Origin: Candidatus Kaiserbacteria bacterium
GTDB lineage: Bacteria > Patescibacteriota > Minisyncoccia > Phycocordibacterales > UBA12088
Reading direction: 5' to 3'
NCBI GenBank assembly: GCA_003561715.1
Contig: PWVU01000001.1
Span: 1-7,621 of the forward strand
DNA length: 7,621 bases
Below, one piece after another: positions 1 to 5,654 of this stretch. The position numbers were made by a program, and so were the translations under genes. Each line of letters begins with the position of its first letter. Positions within the stretch are counted from its first letter, which is position 1. The notes beneath the pieces were generated by a model, which saw only the letters and a list, made by a program, of their open reading frames with translations, was not told the DNA's origin and did no database searches.

Positions 1-24
1 TAGGCCATTATTAATACTTGTCAT
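1..24 (-). CDS. Possible 5' end of a downstream minus-strand gene, cut by the window edge
   Basis: An ATG at 22-24 (minus strand) opens eight codons, M-T-S-I-N-N-G-L, that run to the window edge. A purine-rich AGGTGA lies 11 nt upstream at 36-41, a little farther than an ideal SD. It would be the third gene of the minus-strand operon, starting 17 nt after the stop of the LamG-like gene and sharing that gene's AT-rich 3' composition. Eight residues are too few to assign a family, and the start could be chance in AT-rich DNA. Confidence 0.3.
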
Positions 25-41
25 TTTGGAATAATTCACCT

Positions 42-1697
42 TTAATTTATCAATTCAAGATTTATAGATTCTATCTTCTTGGCTTGATTGGACATCAACA
101 ACATCTCAAGCGCTTGATGGTCCACAACCAGTAGCGATATATTGTTTTTTTTGCTAATCAATTCTTCCTGAGATATCCTGACGTTATAGATTTTTCCTTT
201 AAAAAAATTTGCAGATCCATGATCACCTTTTCCAAGAGAAAGGACTCTTTCTGCAGAGTATCCTTCAAGAAAAACTGAGTCGCCAATGGGTGTCCTGCCA
301 GTAGAATTACCGTTTAAATAGGAGTCAAAAAATCCATTTTTTTGTATTGTGTTAGGAAAATAAACTGCAACCAGGGTGTTATTAGAATTATTATAAAAAT
401 TAGTTGATTTTGTACTTAAAAAACTCCTATTGTCATCATTGAGTCTACCAATACGAAATTCTGTACCATTGGAGTTTTGGTATATTTCCCAACTGTAGCG
501 CCCGACTAATTGCTGAAAGTTATTTGATGATTCTTCCGGCACCCACTCCACATACACCGTAAATGGACCGTCTTCAAACATATCCGCGGTGCCGGGCATT
601 TCTAATCGACTGTTGCCATCGAAATACATCCCACCATCAAACCAAAAGGCGTTGCCGACTAAGTCGGGGACGGGGAGCTGGACGCAGATTTCTGAAGGGG
701 CGGGCGAGGCGATAGCCGAGCCCGCCTCAGGGGTGCTGTCGGTACTCGTTCCTAGAGTCATCTCTAGTGCTTGTAAGTCGAAGTCACCGATTATGGTGCC
801 ACCCTGGTCGAGCCACTTGGCTATTTCTTCGGTCGAGGTACTACAGCGTAGCCAGTCCGCTAGGGCGCGCTCGGAGACCTGCGGGGTGAAAGCGGTCTCC
901 TGCTTGGTGAAGTCCCACACGTAGTCCCACTCATGCTCGTCGGGATCAAAGTCTATGACCGGTGGAATAATGGAGACGCCTTCGTCGCCCTCGACCGTGA
1001 CGGTGATCTCGGCGTCTCTCAGCACGACCGGGGGCTTGAACACAGCATAAGCAATGCCGTTGAGCTCTCTATACGTGGTGCCGTCGGGCGCTACCTTGGG
1101 CGCGGAGAGATCGGGAGAGGGCTGGAGGTAGAAGGCCTTACGGCTGTCGGTATCGCCCTCGGCACCGACGTCTATGGTGAAGGTGCGTTCGTAGCCGAAG
1201 GGGAGGTAATTGATATAAAGGACGTAGGCGAGAAAGGCCAGCGGTATGCCGTAAGCCAGCAAAGTGAGCGTACGCGCAAGCCAGCGGGGCGCGGGGGTCT
1301 CCGTTGTTTCTTCGGACGGGTGTTCTGCGATGTATGCCGGGGAGTCGGGCGTGGATGGGCGGGATGGGGTGGGTGGGCGGCGCGGCACTGCCGCGCCGCC
1401 GTGTGTTTCCGTATGCGCATCGGGCGCGTGTGCTTCTGACCATTGGTCGGCGTGTTGCGCGGATGCCGATCGCGCATATACGTGGGGCGCATGTGCTGTG
1501 TCGCTGTGGTAGAGGTCGTGGGCGCGCGACGCAGTCGCGCGCGCCTTGCGGGAGGGAGCTTCCACGCCATCAGACTTGGGAGTACGCGCCGCGCGCGTGG
1601 TGCGCGCGGTCTGCGCGCCATGCTCGCCCGGGGCAGGGGTGGCACGCCGCGTACGCGGCGTGCGTTGGGTGTCGGTGTTGGTTGGTTTACGAGGCAT
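42..1697 (-). CDS. Membrane-anchored LamG/concanavalin-like surface protein
   Basis: The predicted product is 551 residues. From the chosen ATG, residues 1-137 are a disordered Thr/Arg/Ala/Pro/His-rich tail. Residues about 139-167 form one membrane segment (LTLLAYGIPLAFLAYVLYI). Residues about 170-320 are an exported region that includes a beta-rich stretch (ELNGIAYAVFKPPVVLRDAE). Residues about 349-515 resemble a LamG-like jelly roll: F-W-F-D-G, Y-F-D-G-N-S-R-L, F-T-V-Y-V-E-W, a late Y-L-N-G and a closing G-K-I-Y-N-V-R-I. Such folds usually bind carbohydrate or protein outside the cell; the ligand here is unknown. The start at 1697 lies 2 nt past the stop of the glycosyltransferase gene. A longer reading from 1757 would lie inside that gene and has no support. 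No SD is visible, so coupling to the upstream gene is likely. Base composition falls sharply within the LamG-like part. Confidence 0.72.
   Translation of the reverse strand: MPRKPTNTDTQRTPRTRRATPAPGEHGAQTARTTRAARTPKSDGVEAPSRKARATASRAHDLYHSDTAHAPHVYARSASAQHADQWSEAHAPDAHTETHGGAAVPRRPPTPSRPSTPDSPAYIAEHPSEETTETPAPRWLARTLTLLAYGIPLAFLAYVLYINYLPFGYERTFTIDVGAEGDTDSRKAFYLQPSPDLSAPKVAPDGTTYRELNGIAYAVFKPPVVLRDAEITVTVEGDEGVSIIPPVIDFDPDEHEWDYVWDFTKQETAFTPQVSERALADWLRCSTSTEEIAKWLDQGGTIIGDFDLQALEMTLGTSTDSTPEAGSAIASPAPSEICVQLPVPDLVGNAFWFDGGMYFDGNSRLEMPGTADMFEDGPFTVYVEWVPEESSNNFQQLVGRYSWEIYQNSNGTEFRIGRLNDDNRSFLSTKSTNFYNNSNNTLVAVYFPNTIQKNGFFDSYLNGNSTGRTPIGDSVFLEGYSAERVLSLGKGDHGSANFFKGKIYNVRISQEELISKKNNISLLVVDHQALEMLLMSNQAKKIESINLELIN
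1376..1663. repeat. Cluster of GC-rich perfect palindromes inside the LamG-gene 5' region
   Basis: Four strong inverted repeats fall within 290 nt of the segment encoding the disordered N-terminal tail. They are 1376-1387/1389-1400 (12-bp arms, 1-nt loop), 1522-1530/1534-1542 (9 bp, 3-nt loop), 1589-1596/1602-1609 (8 bp, loop GTGGT) and 1642-1663 (a 22-nt perfect palindrome). They can fold equally in DNA or mRNA. Biased Arg/Ala codons (GCG, CGC) explain part of this but not arms of 11-12 bp. Confidence 0.7.
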
Positions 1698-1699
1698 GA

Positions 1700-3436
1700 T
1701 CAGGGTTTTGATGGTGGCGCATCTTCTACGTATTCCGCGGGAAATCGGTACACCCATACTTGCGAGTAGGCGTTGGTATACCGCTCGTACACAAAATCCG
1801 CATTGGCTTGTATATATGCTACCGTATCGGGTGCCAATCTACCATCTAGCGCCATATAGTCAAAGATAATGAAGCCCGATGCGCCATCCATCCGCGTGCG
1901 CAGGGCATCGACATCGGCAAGCACGTGCGCGCCCACGTAGTACTCGCGCCCGTCGCGTATCGTATTGGGCAAGGTGGAGTGTCCGAGGTAGTTGTAGGCG
2001 AGCCAGTAGCCCGGCTCACCCAGGAAGATCTTGGTGAAGTGAGGATGGGAGGAGATGATGAGGTCGTCCTCGGTGCGCTCTTGGGCGATGTAGGCGTAGG
2101 CATCGTTCCAATCGGGCTGAGGGGTATAGGCATAGAAGCCGGCGGTCCCCGGGAAGCGTCGCTCGTGTGTGGGATCGTCCGCCTCAAGCCAGTAGTGCGT
2201 ACGCGGCATGAGCGTGCCGGTTCCGAGTGTCACAAAAAGCACACCCACCACACCAAGCACACCCACGCGCCAGAGGCGCTGTATACGATCAGCGCTAGCG
2301 ATCGTGAGATGCGCAAGGCGATACGTGCCCACGGCGGCACAGAGGAACAGAACGGGCGTGAGATGCCACGCGTAGCGGTAGTGGATGATATCGGTCAGGA
2401 ACATGAGCGGCACAAGGTAGCTCACCGCGGTAAAGGAGAGGAGGAGGAGTAAGGGGCGCCCGCCCGTGGGCGGGCGCCACAGCCCAAAGATCGCAAGCGG
2501 CACCAGCACGACGTACGTGGTCAGGTAGTACGCAAGATAGTGTGGCGCGACAGTGTATACCGTGAACTCTTCGAAAAGACGCGCAATGCGTGCGGTGCCG
2601 AGTGTAAGCTCGAGCACCAGCGCGGTAGCGGGGATCGCCAGCGTGGCAAGCGCGATCGGGCGCCACTGTATGTGCTCACGCAAAAAGAGACGATCGACGA
2701 GTATCCACGCAAGCATGATGAACGGCAGAAGGTAACCCAGCCCGTGCGTCAGGATCGCGAGCACGGTTGCACCGATCGCCACGGTGATGGTGAGCGCGCG
2801 TTGCTTCTTGTAGTAGTACGCATGGTAGAAAGCAAGAAGCGCGATCCAAAAGAACAGCGCAAAGAGCGTGTACCACCGCGCTTGTCGCGACCACGCGATC
2901 TGGAAGTAGGCAAAGGCGATGAATGCGGCACTCAAGAGTCCTATCCAGGTGCCGGCATGATGCCATGGTTCTGCGCCGCGCCATCCGCGCGCTCGGTGGG
3001 TCGGGTCGTGGGTGGATGGTATCGACGCATCGGCGCGGGGCGAGGATAGCTCATCTCCCAGACGCCGCCCTATATAGTAGAAGAGTATGATGAGCAGGAT
3101 GCCTGCAAGCGCCGCAGGGAGGCGGTAGATGGTGGCGGTGTGTCCGAAGGTGTCGGCAAGCCATGCGGTCGGGTAGCAATAGATAGGGCAAGAATAGGGA
3201 AGACCGGAGTCGAGCACGCTTTTGCCGGTCTCGGAAATGGCGAGGACGGCGTTGATGGTGTAGCCCTCATCCATCCAGTAGGATTGCCCGCCGAGGTCGT
3301 ACAGGCGCAGGAACGCGCCCATACAGACGAGCGCAAGGAGTATAAGCAGGGCGCGGTGGGTGCGCATCTGTGCAAAAAGGCGTGTCGTGGCGGGCGAGGC
3401 GCTTTGAGTGGGGGTGTTGGGGGTGGTGGTCGGCAT
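1700..3436 (-). CDS. GT39/PMT-like polytopic glycosyltransferase (GT-C fold)
   Basis: The predicted product is 578 residues. It looks like a membrane glycosyltransferase of the dolichyl-phosphate-mannose mannosyltransferase/ArnT type, which moves a sugar from a polyprenyl-phosphate carrier on the outer face of the membrane. Evidence: a first membrane helix (residues about 29-45) runs straight into a loop with S-Y-W-M-D-E-G-Y, the acidic Asp-Glu pair (residues 56-57) typical of GT-C enzymes. About ten more hydrophobic helices follow, including A-I-L-T-H-G-L-G-Y. A soluble C-terminal part of about 150 residues starts near P-D-W-N-D-A-Y-A-Y-I-A. An upstream ATG at 3589 would give 629 residues, but the promoter at 3472-3499 lies inside that extension, so 3436 is preferred; 3367, at the first helix, is also possible. 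No SD is seen. Its pairing with the LamG-like gene suggests a joint cell-surface role. Substrate cannot be read from sequence. Confidence 0.8.
   Translation of the reverse strand: MPTTTPNTPTQSASPATTRLFAQMRTHRALLILLALVCMGAFLRLYDLGGQSYWMDEGYTINAVLAISETGKSVLDSGLPYSCPIYCYPTAWLADTFGHTATIYRLPAALAGILLIILFYYIGRRLGDELSSPRADASIPSTHDPTHRARGWRGAEPWHHAGTWIGLLSAAFIAFAYFQIAWSRQARWYTLFALFFWIALLAFYHAYYYKKQRALTITVAIGATVLAILTHGLGYLLPFIMLAWILVDRLFLREHIQWRPIALATLAIPATALVLELTLGTARIARLFEEFTVYTVAPHYLAYYLTTYVVLVPLAIFGLWRPPTGGRPLLLLLSFTAVSYLVPLMFLTDIIHYRYAWHLTPVLFLCAAVGTYRLAHLTIASADRIQRLWRVGVLGVVGVLFVTLGTGTLMPRTHYWLEADDPTHERRFPGTAGFYAYTPQPDWNDAYAYIAQERTEDDLIISSHPHFTKIFLGEPGYWLAYNYLGHSTLPNTIRDGREYYVGAHVLADVDALRTRMDGASGFIIFDYMALDGRLAPDTVAYIQANADFVYERYTNAYSQVWVYRFPAEYVEDAPPSKP
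2455..2478. repeat. 11-bp perfect inverted repeat inside the glycosyltransferase gene
   Basis: Arms 2455-2465 and 2468-2478 are exact reverse complements (GGCGCCCGCCC) with a 2-nt spacer. They encode the R-P-P-T-G-G-R-P loop between two membrane helices. As RNA this is a very stable hairpin. Its function is unknown; a translational pause between helices is possible. Confidence 0.6.
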
Positions 3437-3471
3437 GGGTCGGGCGAAATGGTCGGGTGATACGTGGGTGC

Positions 3472-3499
3472 ACAGTACCACGCAAGTGCGGTTTGTCAA
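3472..3499 (-). promoter_or_regulatory. Promoter of the glycosyltransferase-LamG operon
   Basis: On the minus strand there is a perfect TTGACA -35 at 3494-3499, a 16-bp spacer and an extended -10, TGG-TACTGT (hexamer 3472-3477). The transcription start would fall near 3465, giving a leader of about 29 nt before the ATG at 3436. The -10 hexamer is weak (3 of 6) but is backed by the TG extension. Confidence 0.55.
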
Positions 3500-3505
3500 T
3501 TGCTC

Positions 3506-3528
3506 GCTCATGAGCGCACTCATGAGCT
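3506..3528. promoter_or_regulatory. Tandem palindrome, possible operator
   Basis: The self-complementary core CTCATGAG occurs twice, at 3507-3514 and 3519-3526, with a 12-bp period. Each is flanked by further matching bases: GCTCATGAGC at 3506-3515 and CTCATGAGC at 3519-3527. The pair lies 7 bp upstream of the -35 of the operon promoter, a usual place for a dimeric regulator or activator. No regulator gene is nearby. Confidence 0.35.
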
Positions 3529-3614
3529 CGCAGAGGGCGGAAAAGGCGCGGTTGCGGGGTGGCTGAGTGGTTTGCTTCGAGTTCTGCACGCACGGCTTAA
3601 CATGGACATGAATG

Positions 3615-3660
3615 GGGTTTGCGCGAGGGTTTGCGCAAGTGTTGTATATATGCTAGTTTT
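3615..3660 (+). promoter_or_regulatory. Promoter region of the small secreted-protein gene
   Basis: GGGTTTGCGC is repeated exactly at 3615-3624 and 3627-3636 with a 12-bp period. It is followed by the AT-rich run TATATATGCT (3645-3654) just upstream of the ATG at 3666. No clean -35/-10 pair with a 17-bp spacer can be fixed: TTGCGC at 3631-3636 is too close to the TATA run and TTGCGC at 3619-3624 is 20 bp away. A start near 3661 would leave about 5 nt of leader, so the message is probably close to leaderless. Confidence 0.35.
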
Positions 3661-3665
3661 TACGT

Positions 3666-4046
3666 ATGAAAAGCGCAATATCATTCCGTTTGGGGAATCG
3701 TATTACTAGTGCGGTTGGACGTGTACTTCCTGCATTGTTGATCGCGGCAGTGTTGGCGGTTTCGTCTCCTGCGAGCGTTTCGGCAGCGGGCTACGGCGGT
3801 CCGGGCGTCGATCGTGTGGCGGTCTGTCGAGCAACGAGTTCGCAGTTTCGTCCGTTTGTCTTGGTAACGGTTCCGCAATTCGTAGCTGATCGCTACCTTG
3901 CACAAGGTGGTGTGAAGCCCGACTCGGCGGGGAAGTGCCCTGAAGGAATCAATATTCGCGACTATATCGCTGAGCGCATCGAAGAGCGCCTCAAGGCGGT
4001 GAATGAGCGCATCGCAAACATTCGCGATCGCTTCGCACGCCGCTAG
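3666..4046 (+). CDS. Small secreted protein with a degenerate CHxTG/HLxHGD-like domain
   Basis: The predicted product is 126 residues. Residues 1-40 look like a signal peptide: basic N-terminus, hydrophobic core LPALLIAAVLAV, and likely cleavage after A-S-V-S-A. Residues 50-93, R-V-A-V-C-R-A-T-S-S...P-F-V-L-V-T-V...Y-L-A-Q-G-G...G-K-C-P, follow the layout of a small exported domain common in bacteria. I know that domain from the pattern V-C-H-x-T-G...Y-V-x-I-x-V...H-L-x-H-G-D...C-P. Cys54 and Cys91 are kept and could form a disulfide, but the usual histidines and the aspartate are replaced. Residues 95-126 form a charged amphipathic helix or coiled coil (D-Y-I-A-E-R-I-E-E-R-L-K-A-V-N-E-R-I). 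Three in-frame stops in a row (TAG TAG TGA, 4044-4052) end the gene. The family assignment comes from pattern recall only. Export is likely; the role is unknown. Confidence 0.7.
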   Translation: MKSAISFRLGNRITSAVGRVLPALLIAAVLAVSSPASVSAAGYGGPGVDRVAVCRATSSQFRPFVLVTVPQFVADRYLAQGGVKPDSAGKCPEGINIRDYIAERIEERLKAVNERIANIRDRFARR

Positions 4047-4137
4047 TAGTGAGTGTTGCCCGGCGAAGCCGCGAGTACACGCATAAGCATTTTCGAGGTT
4101 GAGAGGTGTTAAGAAAAGGGAAGCGGTGAAAGATGAG

Positions 4138-4164
4138 CAAAGCCCGGGCACTGCCCGGGCTTTG
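4138..4164 (+). terminator. Hairpin terminator after the secreted-protein gene
   Basis: A perfect 12-bp stem (CAAAGCCCGGGC at 4138-4149 with its complement at 4153-4164) closes a 3-nt loop. It stands 92 nt after the stop codon. The T tract is short (TTTG, within the stem), so it may be a weak or bidirectional terminator, or an mRNA 3' stabiliser. Confidence 0.5.
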
Positions 4165-4238
4165 TGGTGGAAGATGCGCGTATGCGCGGCGAGCCACGTT
4201 GACTCGTTCAGAAGCTTAGCGAGGGAGGCGAAGGGTGT

Positions 4239-4288
4239 GGGGTGTGGGGGTCAGACCCCAACAGGGGTGTGGGGGTCAGACCCCAACA
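4239..4288. repeat. Two exact 25-bp tandem copies carrying the palindrome GGGGTCAGACCCC
   Basis: Units 4239-4263 and 4264-4288 are identical. Each contains the 13-nt odd palindrome GGGGTCAGACCCC. Motifs of this type recur between genes in many bacterial genomes and resemble REP-like units mobilised by Y1 (RAYT) transposases; no such transposase is in the window. Apart from these units, the upstream hairpin and the downstream promoter, nothing is recognisable in the gene-free stretch 4047-4416. Confidence 0.75.
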
Positions 4289-4378
4289 TGCAGCAACATG
4301 TGTGGTGTAATAGTATCTGCAGGCGGGTGTGGACGATAGGGTCCCAAAAAGCTCGCGCCGATTGTGCACAGTGAGGCA

Positions 4379-4415
4379 TTGCGCTATGTGTGTGAGGGGT
4401 CCATACTTGAAGTAT
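4379..4415 (+). promoter_or_regulatory. Promoter for a leaderless DsrE-like transcript, with a palindrome at the start site
   Basis: TTGCGC (4379-4384), a 17-bp spacer and CATACT (4402-4407) place transcription start at about 4414-4417, i.e. on the ATG at 4417. The odd palindrome ATACTTGAAGTAT (4403-4415) covers the -10 and start site and could be an operator. The only GAGGGG upstream is too far from the ATG to act as an SD. A second pair, TTGTGC (4362-4367) and TATGTG (4385-4390), also has a 17-bp spacer. Confidence 0.45.
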
Positions 4416-4416
4416 T

Positions 4417-4914
4417 ATGTCAACCACCAACACTTCAACACCTATATTGGTGTCAGCACTCGTCGCAATTGTGGCATCAGCCGGCGTTGCGTATGTTATT
4501 ACTCAGCAAGTTCTAAGCGAGCGATTGGAATCGCTCCAAGCACAGGAGGTTTCGATGGACTCCGGTCTTATTGTGCATATTTCCAGCGGCACCGACGATC
4601 CGCATGCGCAGATGATGGGATTGCAGAAAGCGTTGAAATCCGCGGAAGCGGGCACAGAGGCGTTTGTATTTATGGATGTACATGCCACCGATCTGGCGCT
4701 TGAAGCAACCGACATATCGTTTGCCGATTTTCCCTCTTCGCAAGCGCTTATCGCAAGCTTGCTTGAGCAGGGTGTCGGAGTGTATGTGTGCGGGCATTGC
4801 TTGATGGTCAACGGCAACACCATGGAGGAGGTTCAGCCCGGTATTCAAGAGCTCACCATGGATGCGATGATGGCGTTTACGCACGGCAGGAGCGTGGTGG
4901 CACTGGATTACTAG
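4417..4914 (+). CDS. Membrane-anchored DsrE-like family protein
   Basis: The predicted product is 165 residues. Residues about 9-33 are one hydrophobic helix (ILVSALVAIVASAGVAYVI), which would tether the rest outside the cytoplasm or act as an uncleaved signal. Residues about 49-165 match the DsrE/DsrF/TusD-like alpha/beta fold: L-I-V-H-I-S-S-G-T-D-D-P-H-A, then A-F-V-F-M-D-V-H-A-T, then Q-G-V-G-V-Y-V-C-G-H-C-L-M-V-N-G, then a late V-Q-P-G-I-Q-E-L and a terminal V-V-A-L-D-Y strand. Classical members are soluble and pass sulfur along a relay using a conserved cysteine. Here Cys125 and Cys128 form a C-x-x-C at that place, so redox or sulfur chemistry is plausible but inferred. The gene stands alone with its own promoter and a strong hairpin after it; no sulfur-relay partners are near. 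Confidence 0.75.
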   Translation: MSTTNTSTPILVSALVAIVASAGVAYVITQQVLSERLESLQAQEVSMDSGLIVHISSGTDDPHAQMMGLQKALKSAEAGTEAFVFMDVHATDLALEATDISFADFPSSQALIASLLEQGVGVYVCGHCLMVNGNTMEEVQPGIQELTMDAMMAFTHGRSVVALDY

Positions 4915-4958
4915 CCGCTTTTTCTCCGCAAACGTTAGTGCATTGGGCGCGGTGTATT

Positions 4959-5000
4959 AAAAAATGCAAGTGAACCCGTCGACCTGCGGTCGACGGGTTC
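4959..5000. terminator. Bidirectional terminator between convergent genes
   Basis: A perfect 13-bp stem (4972-4984 with 4988-5000, loop TGC) sits between the DsrE-like gene and the minus-strand orphan. On the minus strand, partial outer pairing (AAG 4968-4970 with CTT 5003-5005) is followed by T6 (complement of A6 at 4959-4964), a classic intrinsic terminator for the 5005-5502 gene. On the plus strand the T tract is poor. Confidence 0.72.
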
Positions 5001-5004
5001 TGCT

Positions 5005-5502
5005 TTAGGGACGCACAAGGATGTCGAACTGATCCTCGGTCAGCCGGTCGTACGACCGCACCAGCCCCCAGCGCCAGACGTCTTCGCCCGGGTGGAAGCA
5101 GAGATAGTAGAACACATGTACATCGTCCAGTCGCACGAAGACCGAACCTGAAAAGAGAAGCTTGGGCATGGCGTAGCCGCCAAGTCGTCTCCACTCCATG
5201 GGGATGAGGGTCTGGTCGCGCCAATACGCTTGGAACAACCTGACATCTGCAACCTTTTGCCCGGTGTAGTAGACCCATTCGAGGTAGCCGATCGCCGAGC
5301 TACTCCGGATTCCCACCGGTACGACCGGACGTGGACGAAGTACCTTGGTATCCAATAGCTCGGGTGGGTAGCGACGGTTCAGCTCAGGATAGATCGGCGC
5401 CTGCGGCAATACCGATCCTCCGTGTGCTCGAGCAGGTAGCTCCAGCATTCGACGCATAGTGTACTCCCGTGCGTATGCCTCGGTAGGCGTGTGAAAGACC
5501 AT
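5005..5502 (-). CDS. Hypothetical protein, 165 aa, aromatic-rich C-terminus
   Basis: I do not recognise a family. The product is cytosolic by appearance, with no signal peptide or membrane segment. Residues 1-60 are Pro/Arg-rich and probably extended (T-P-T-E-A-Y-A-R-E-Y-T; I-Y-P-E-L-N-R-R-Y-P-P-E-L-L). Residues 72-165 look folded and beta-rich, with many Trp/Tyr/Phe: Y-L-E-W-V-Y-Y-T-G, F-Q-A-Y-W-R-D, L-D-D-V-H-V-F-Y-Y-L-C-F-H and V-W-R-W-G-L-V-R-S. The ATG at 5502 is the first in frame after a stop at 5524-5526. There is no SD. A hairpin (5504-5532) ends one base before the ATG, so initiation is likely controlled by structure. The gene has its own promoter at 5661-5689 and a terminator that begins at its stop codon. 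The tight regulatory bracketing argues that it is a real, expressed gene. Confidence 0.6.
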   Translation of the reverse strand: MVFHTPTEAYAREYTMRRMLELPARAHGGSVLPQAPIYPELNRRYPPELLDTKVLRPRPVVPVGIRSSSAIGYLEWVYYTGQKVADVRLFQAYWRDQTLIPMEWRRLGGYAMPKLLFSGSVFVRLDDVHVFYYLCFHPGEDVWRWGLVRSYDRLTEDQFDILVRP

Positions 5503-5654
5503 TGCTGAATGAAAAACCGGCTTTCATTCAGCCGGGTGGTCTTGGAGGCGATTTGGGTATCAGGAAGGTAGATCAATCGGTGCGCCACAAAGACAACTCG
5601 GCCGGAGAAAAGCCGATCATCGTATCGTTCTTTGTGGTGTTTCGTCGATGCATT
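5503..5654 (-). promoter_or_regulatory. Structured leader with competing hairpins (candidate attenuator or riboswitch)
   Basis: Between the inferred transcription start (about 5654) and the ATG at 5502, the minus-strand RNA can form a 9-bp closing stem, CCACAAAGA/TCTTTGTGG (complements of 5629-5637 and 5585-5593), around an inner 4-bp CGGC/GCCG hairpin. Nearer the gene two structures exclude each other. One is CCGGCT-GAATGAA-AGCCGG followed by TTTTT, which is terminator-like. The other is an 11-bp hairpin, GCTGAATGAAA paired with TTTCATTCAGC (5522-5532 with 5504-5514), which takes apart the first. This is the usual plan of an attenuation switch. No known riboswitch class was recognised. Confidence 0.45.
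5573..5653 (-). CDS. Possible 26-aa leader peptide ORF
   Basis: An ATG at 5651-5653 sits at the inferred transcription start of the minus-strand leader and opens M-H-R-R-N-T-T-K-N-D-T-M-I-G-F-S-P-A-E-L, ending W-R-T-D and a stop 70 nt before the main ATG. It would be read leaderless, as seems true of other genes here. There is no run of one amino acid as in classical amino-acid attenuators. It could equally be a chance ORF inside a structured RNA. Confidence 0.25.
   Translation of the reverse strand: MHRRNTTKNDTMIGFSPAELSLWRTD

Noticed and set aside
933..1439. Plus-strand 168-codon frame opposite the LamG-like gene
   Set aside because: It mirrors the coding constraints of the opposite strand; the translation is rich in Gly/Arg/Val without domain features.
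1925..2452. Plus-strand 175-codon frame opposite the glycosyltransferase gene
   Set aside because: It is antisense to a well-supported membrane enzyme in GC-rich DNA, has low-complexity Glu/Gly/His-rich translation and no start signals.
3437..3589. N-terminal extension of the glycosyltransferase from ATG 3589
   Set aside because: A TTGACA promoter with extended -10 and a tandem palindrome fall inside it, and the translated residues do not resemble a GT39 N-terminus.
3555..3595. tRNA-like piece: GGTGGCTGAGTGGTTTGC followed by a TTCGAG-like T loop
   Set aside because: It resembles the D arm of a Ser/Leu tRNA, but no anticodon arm, acceptor pairing or proper length follows. At most a fragment; more likely chance.
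4329..4703. Plus-strand 124-codon frame overlapping the start of the DsrE-like gene
   Set aside because: It is out of frame with a recognisable protein and extends across its promoter.
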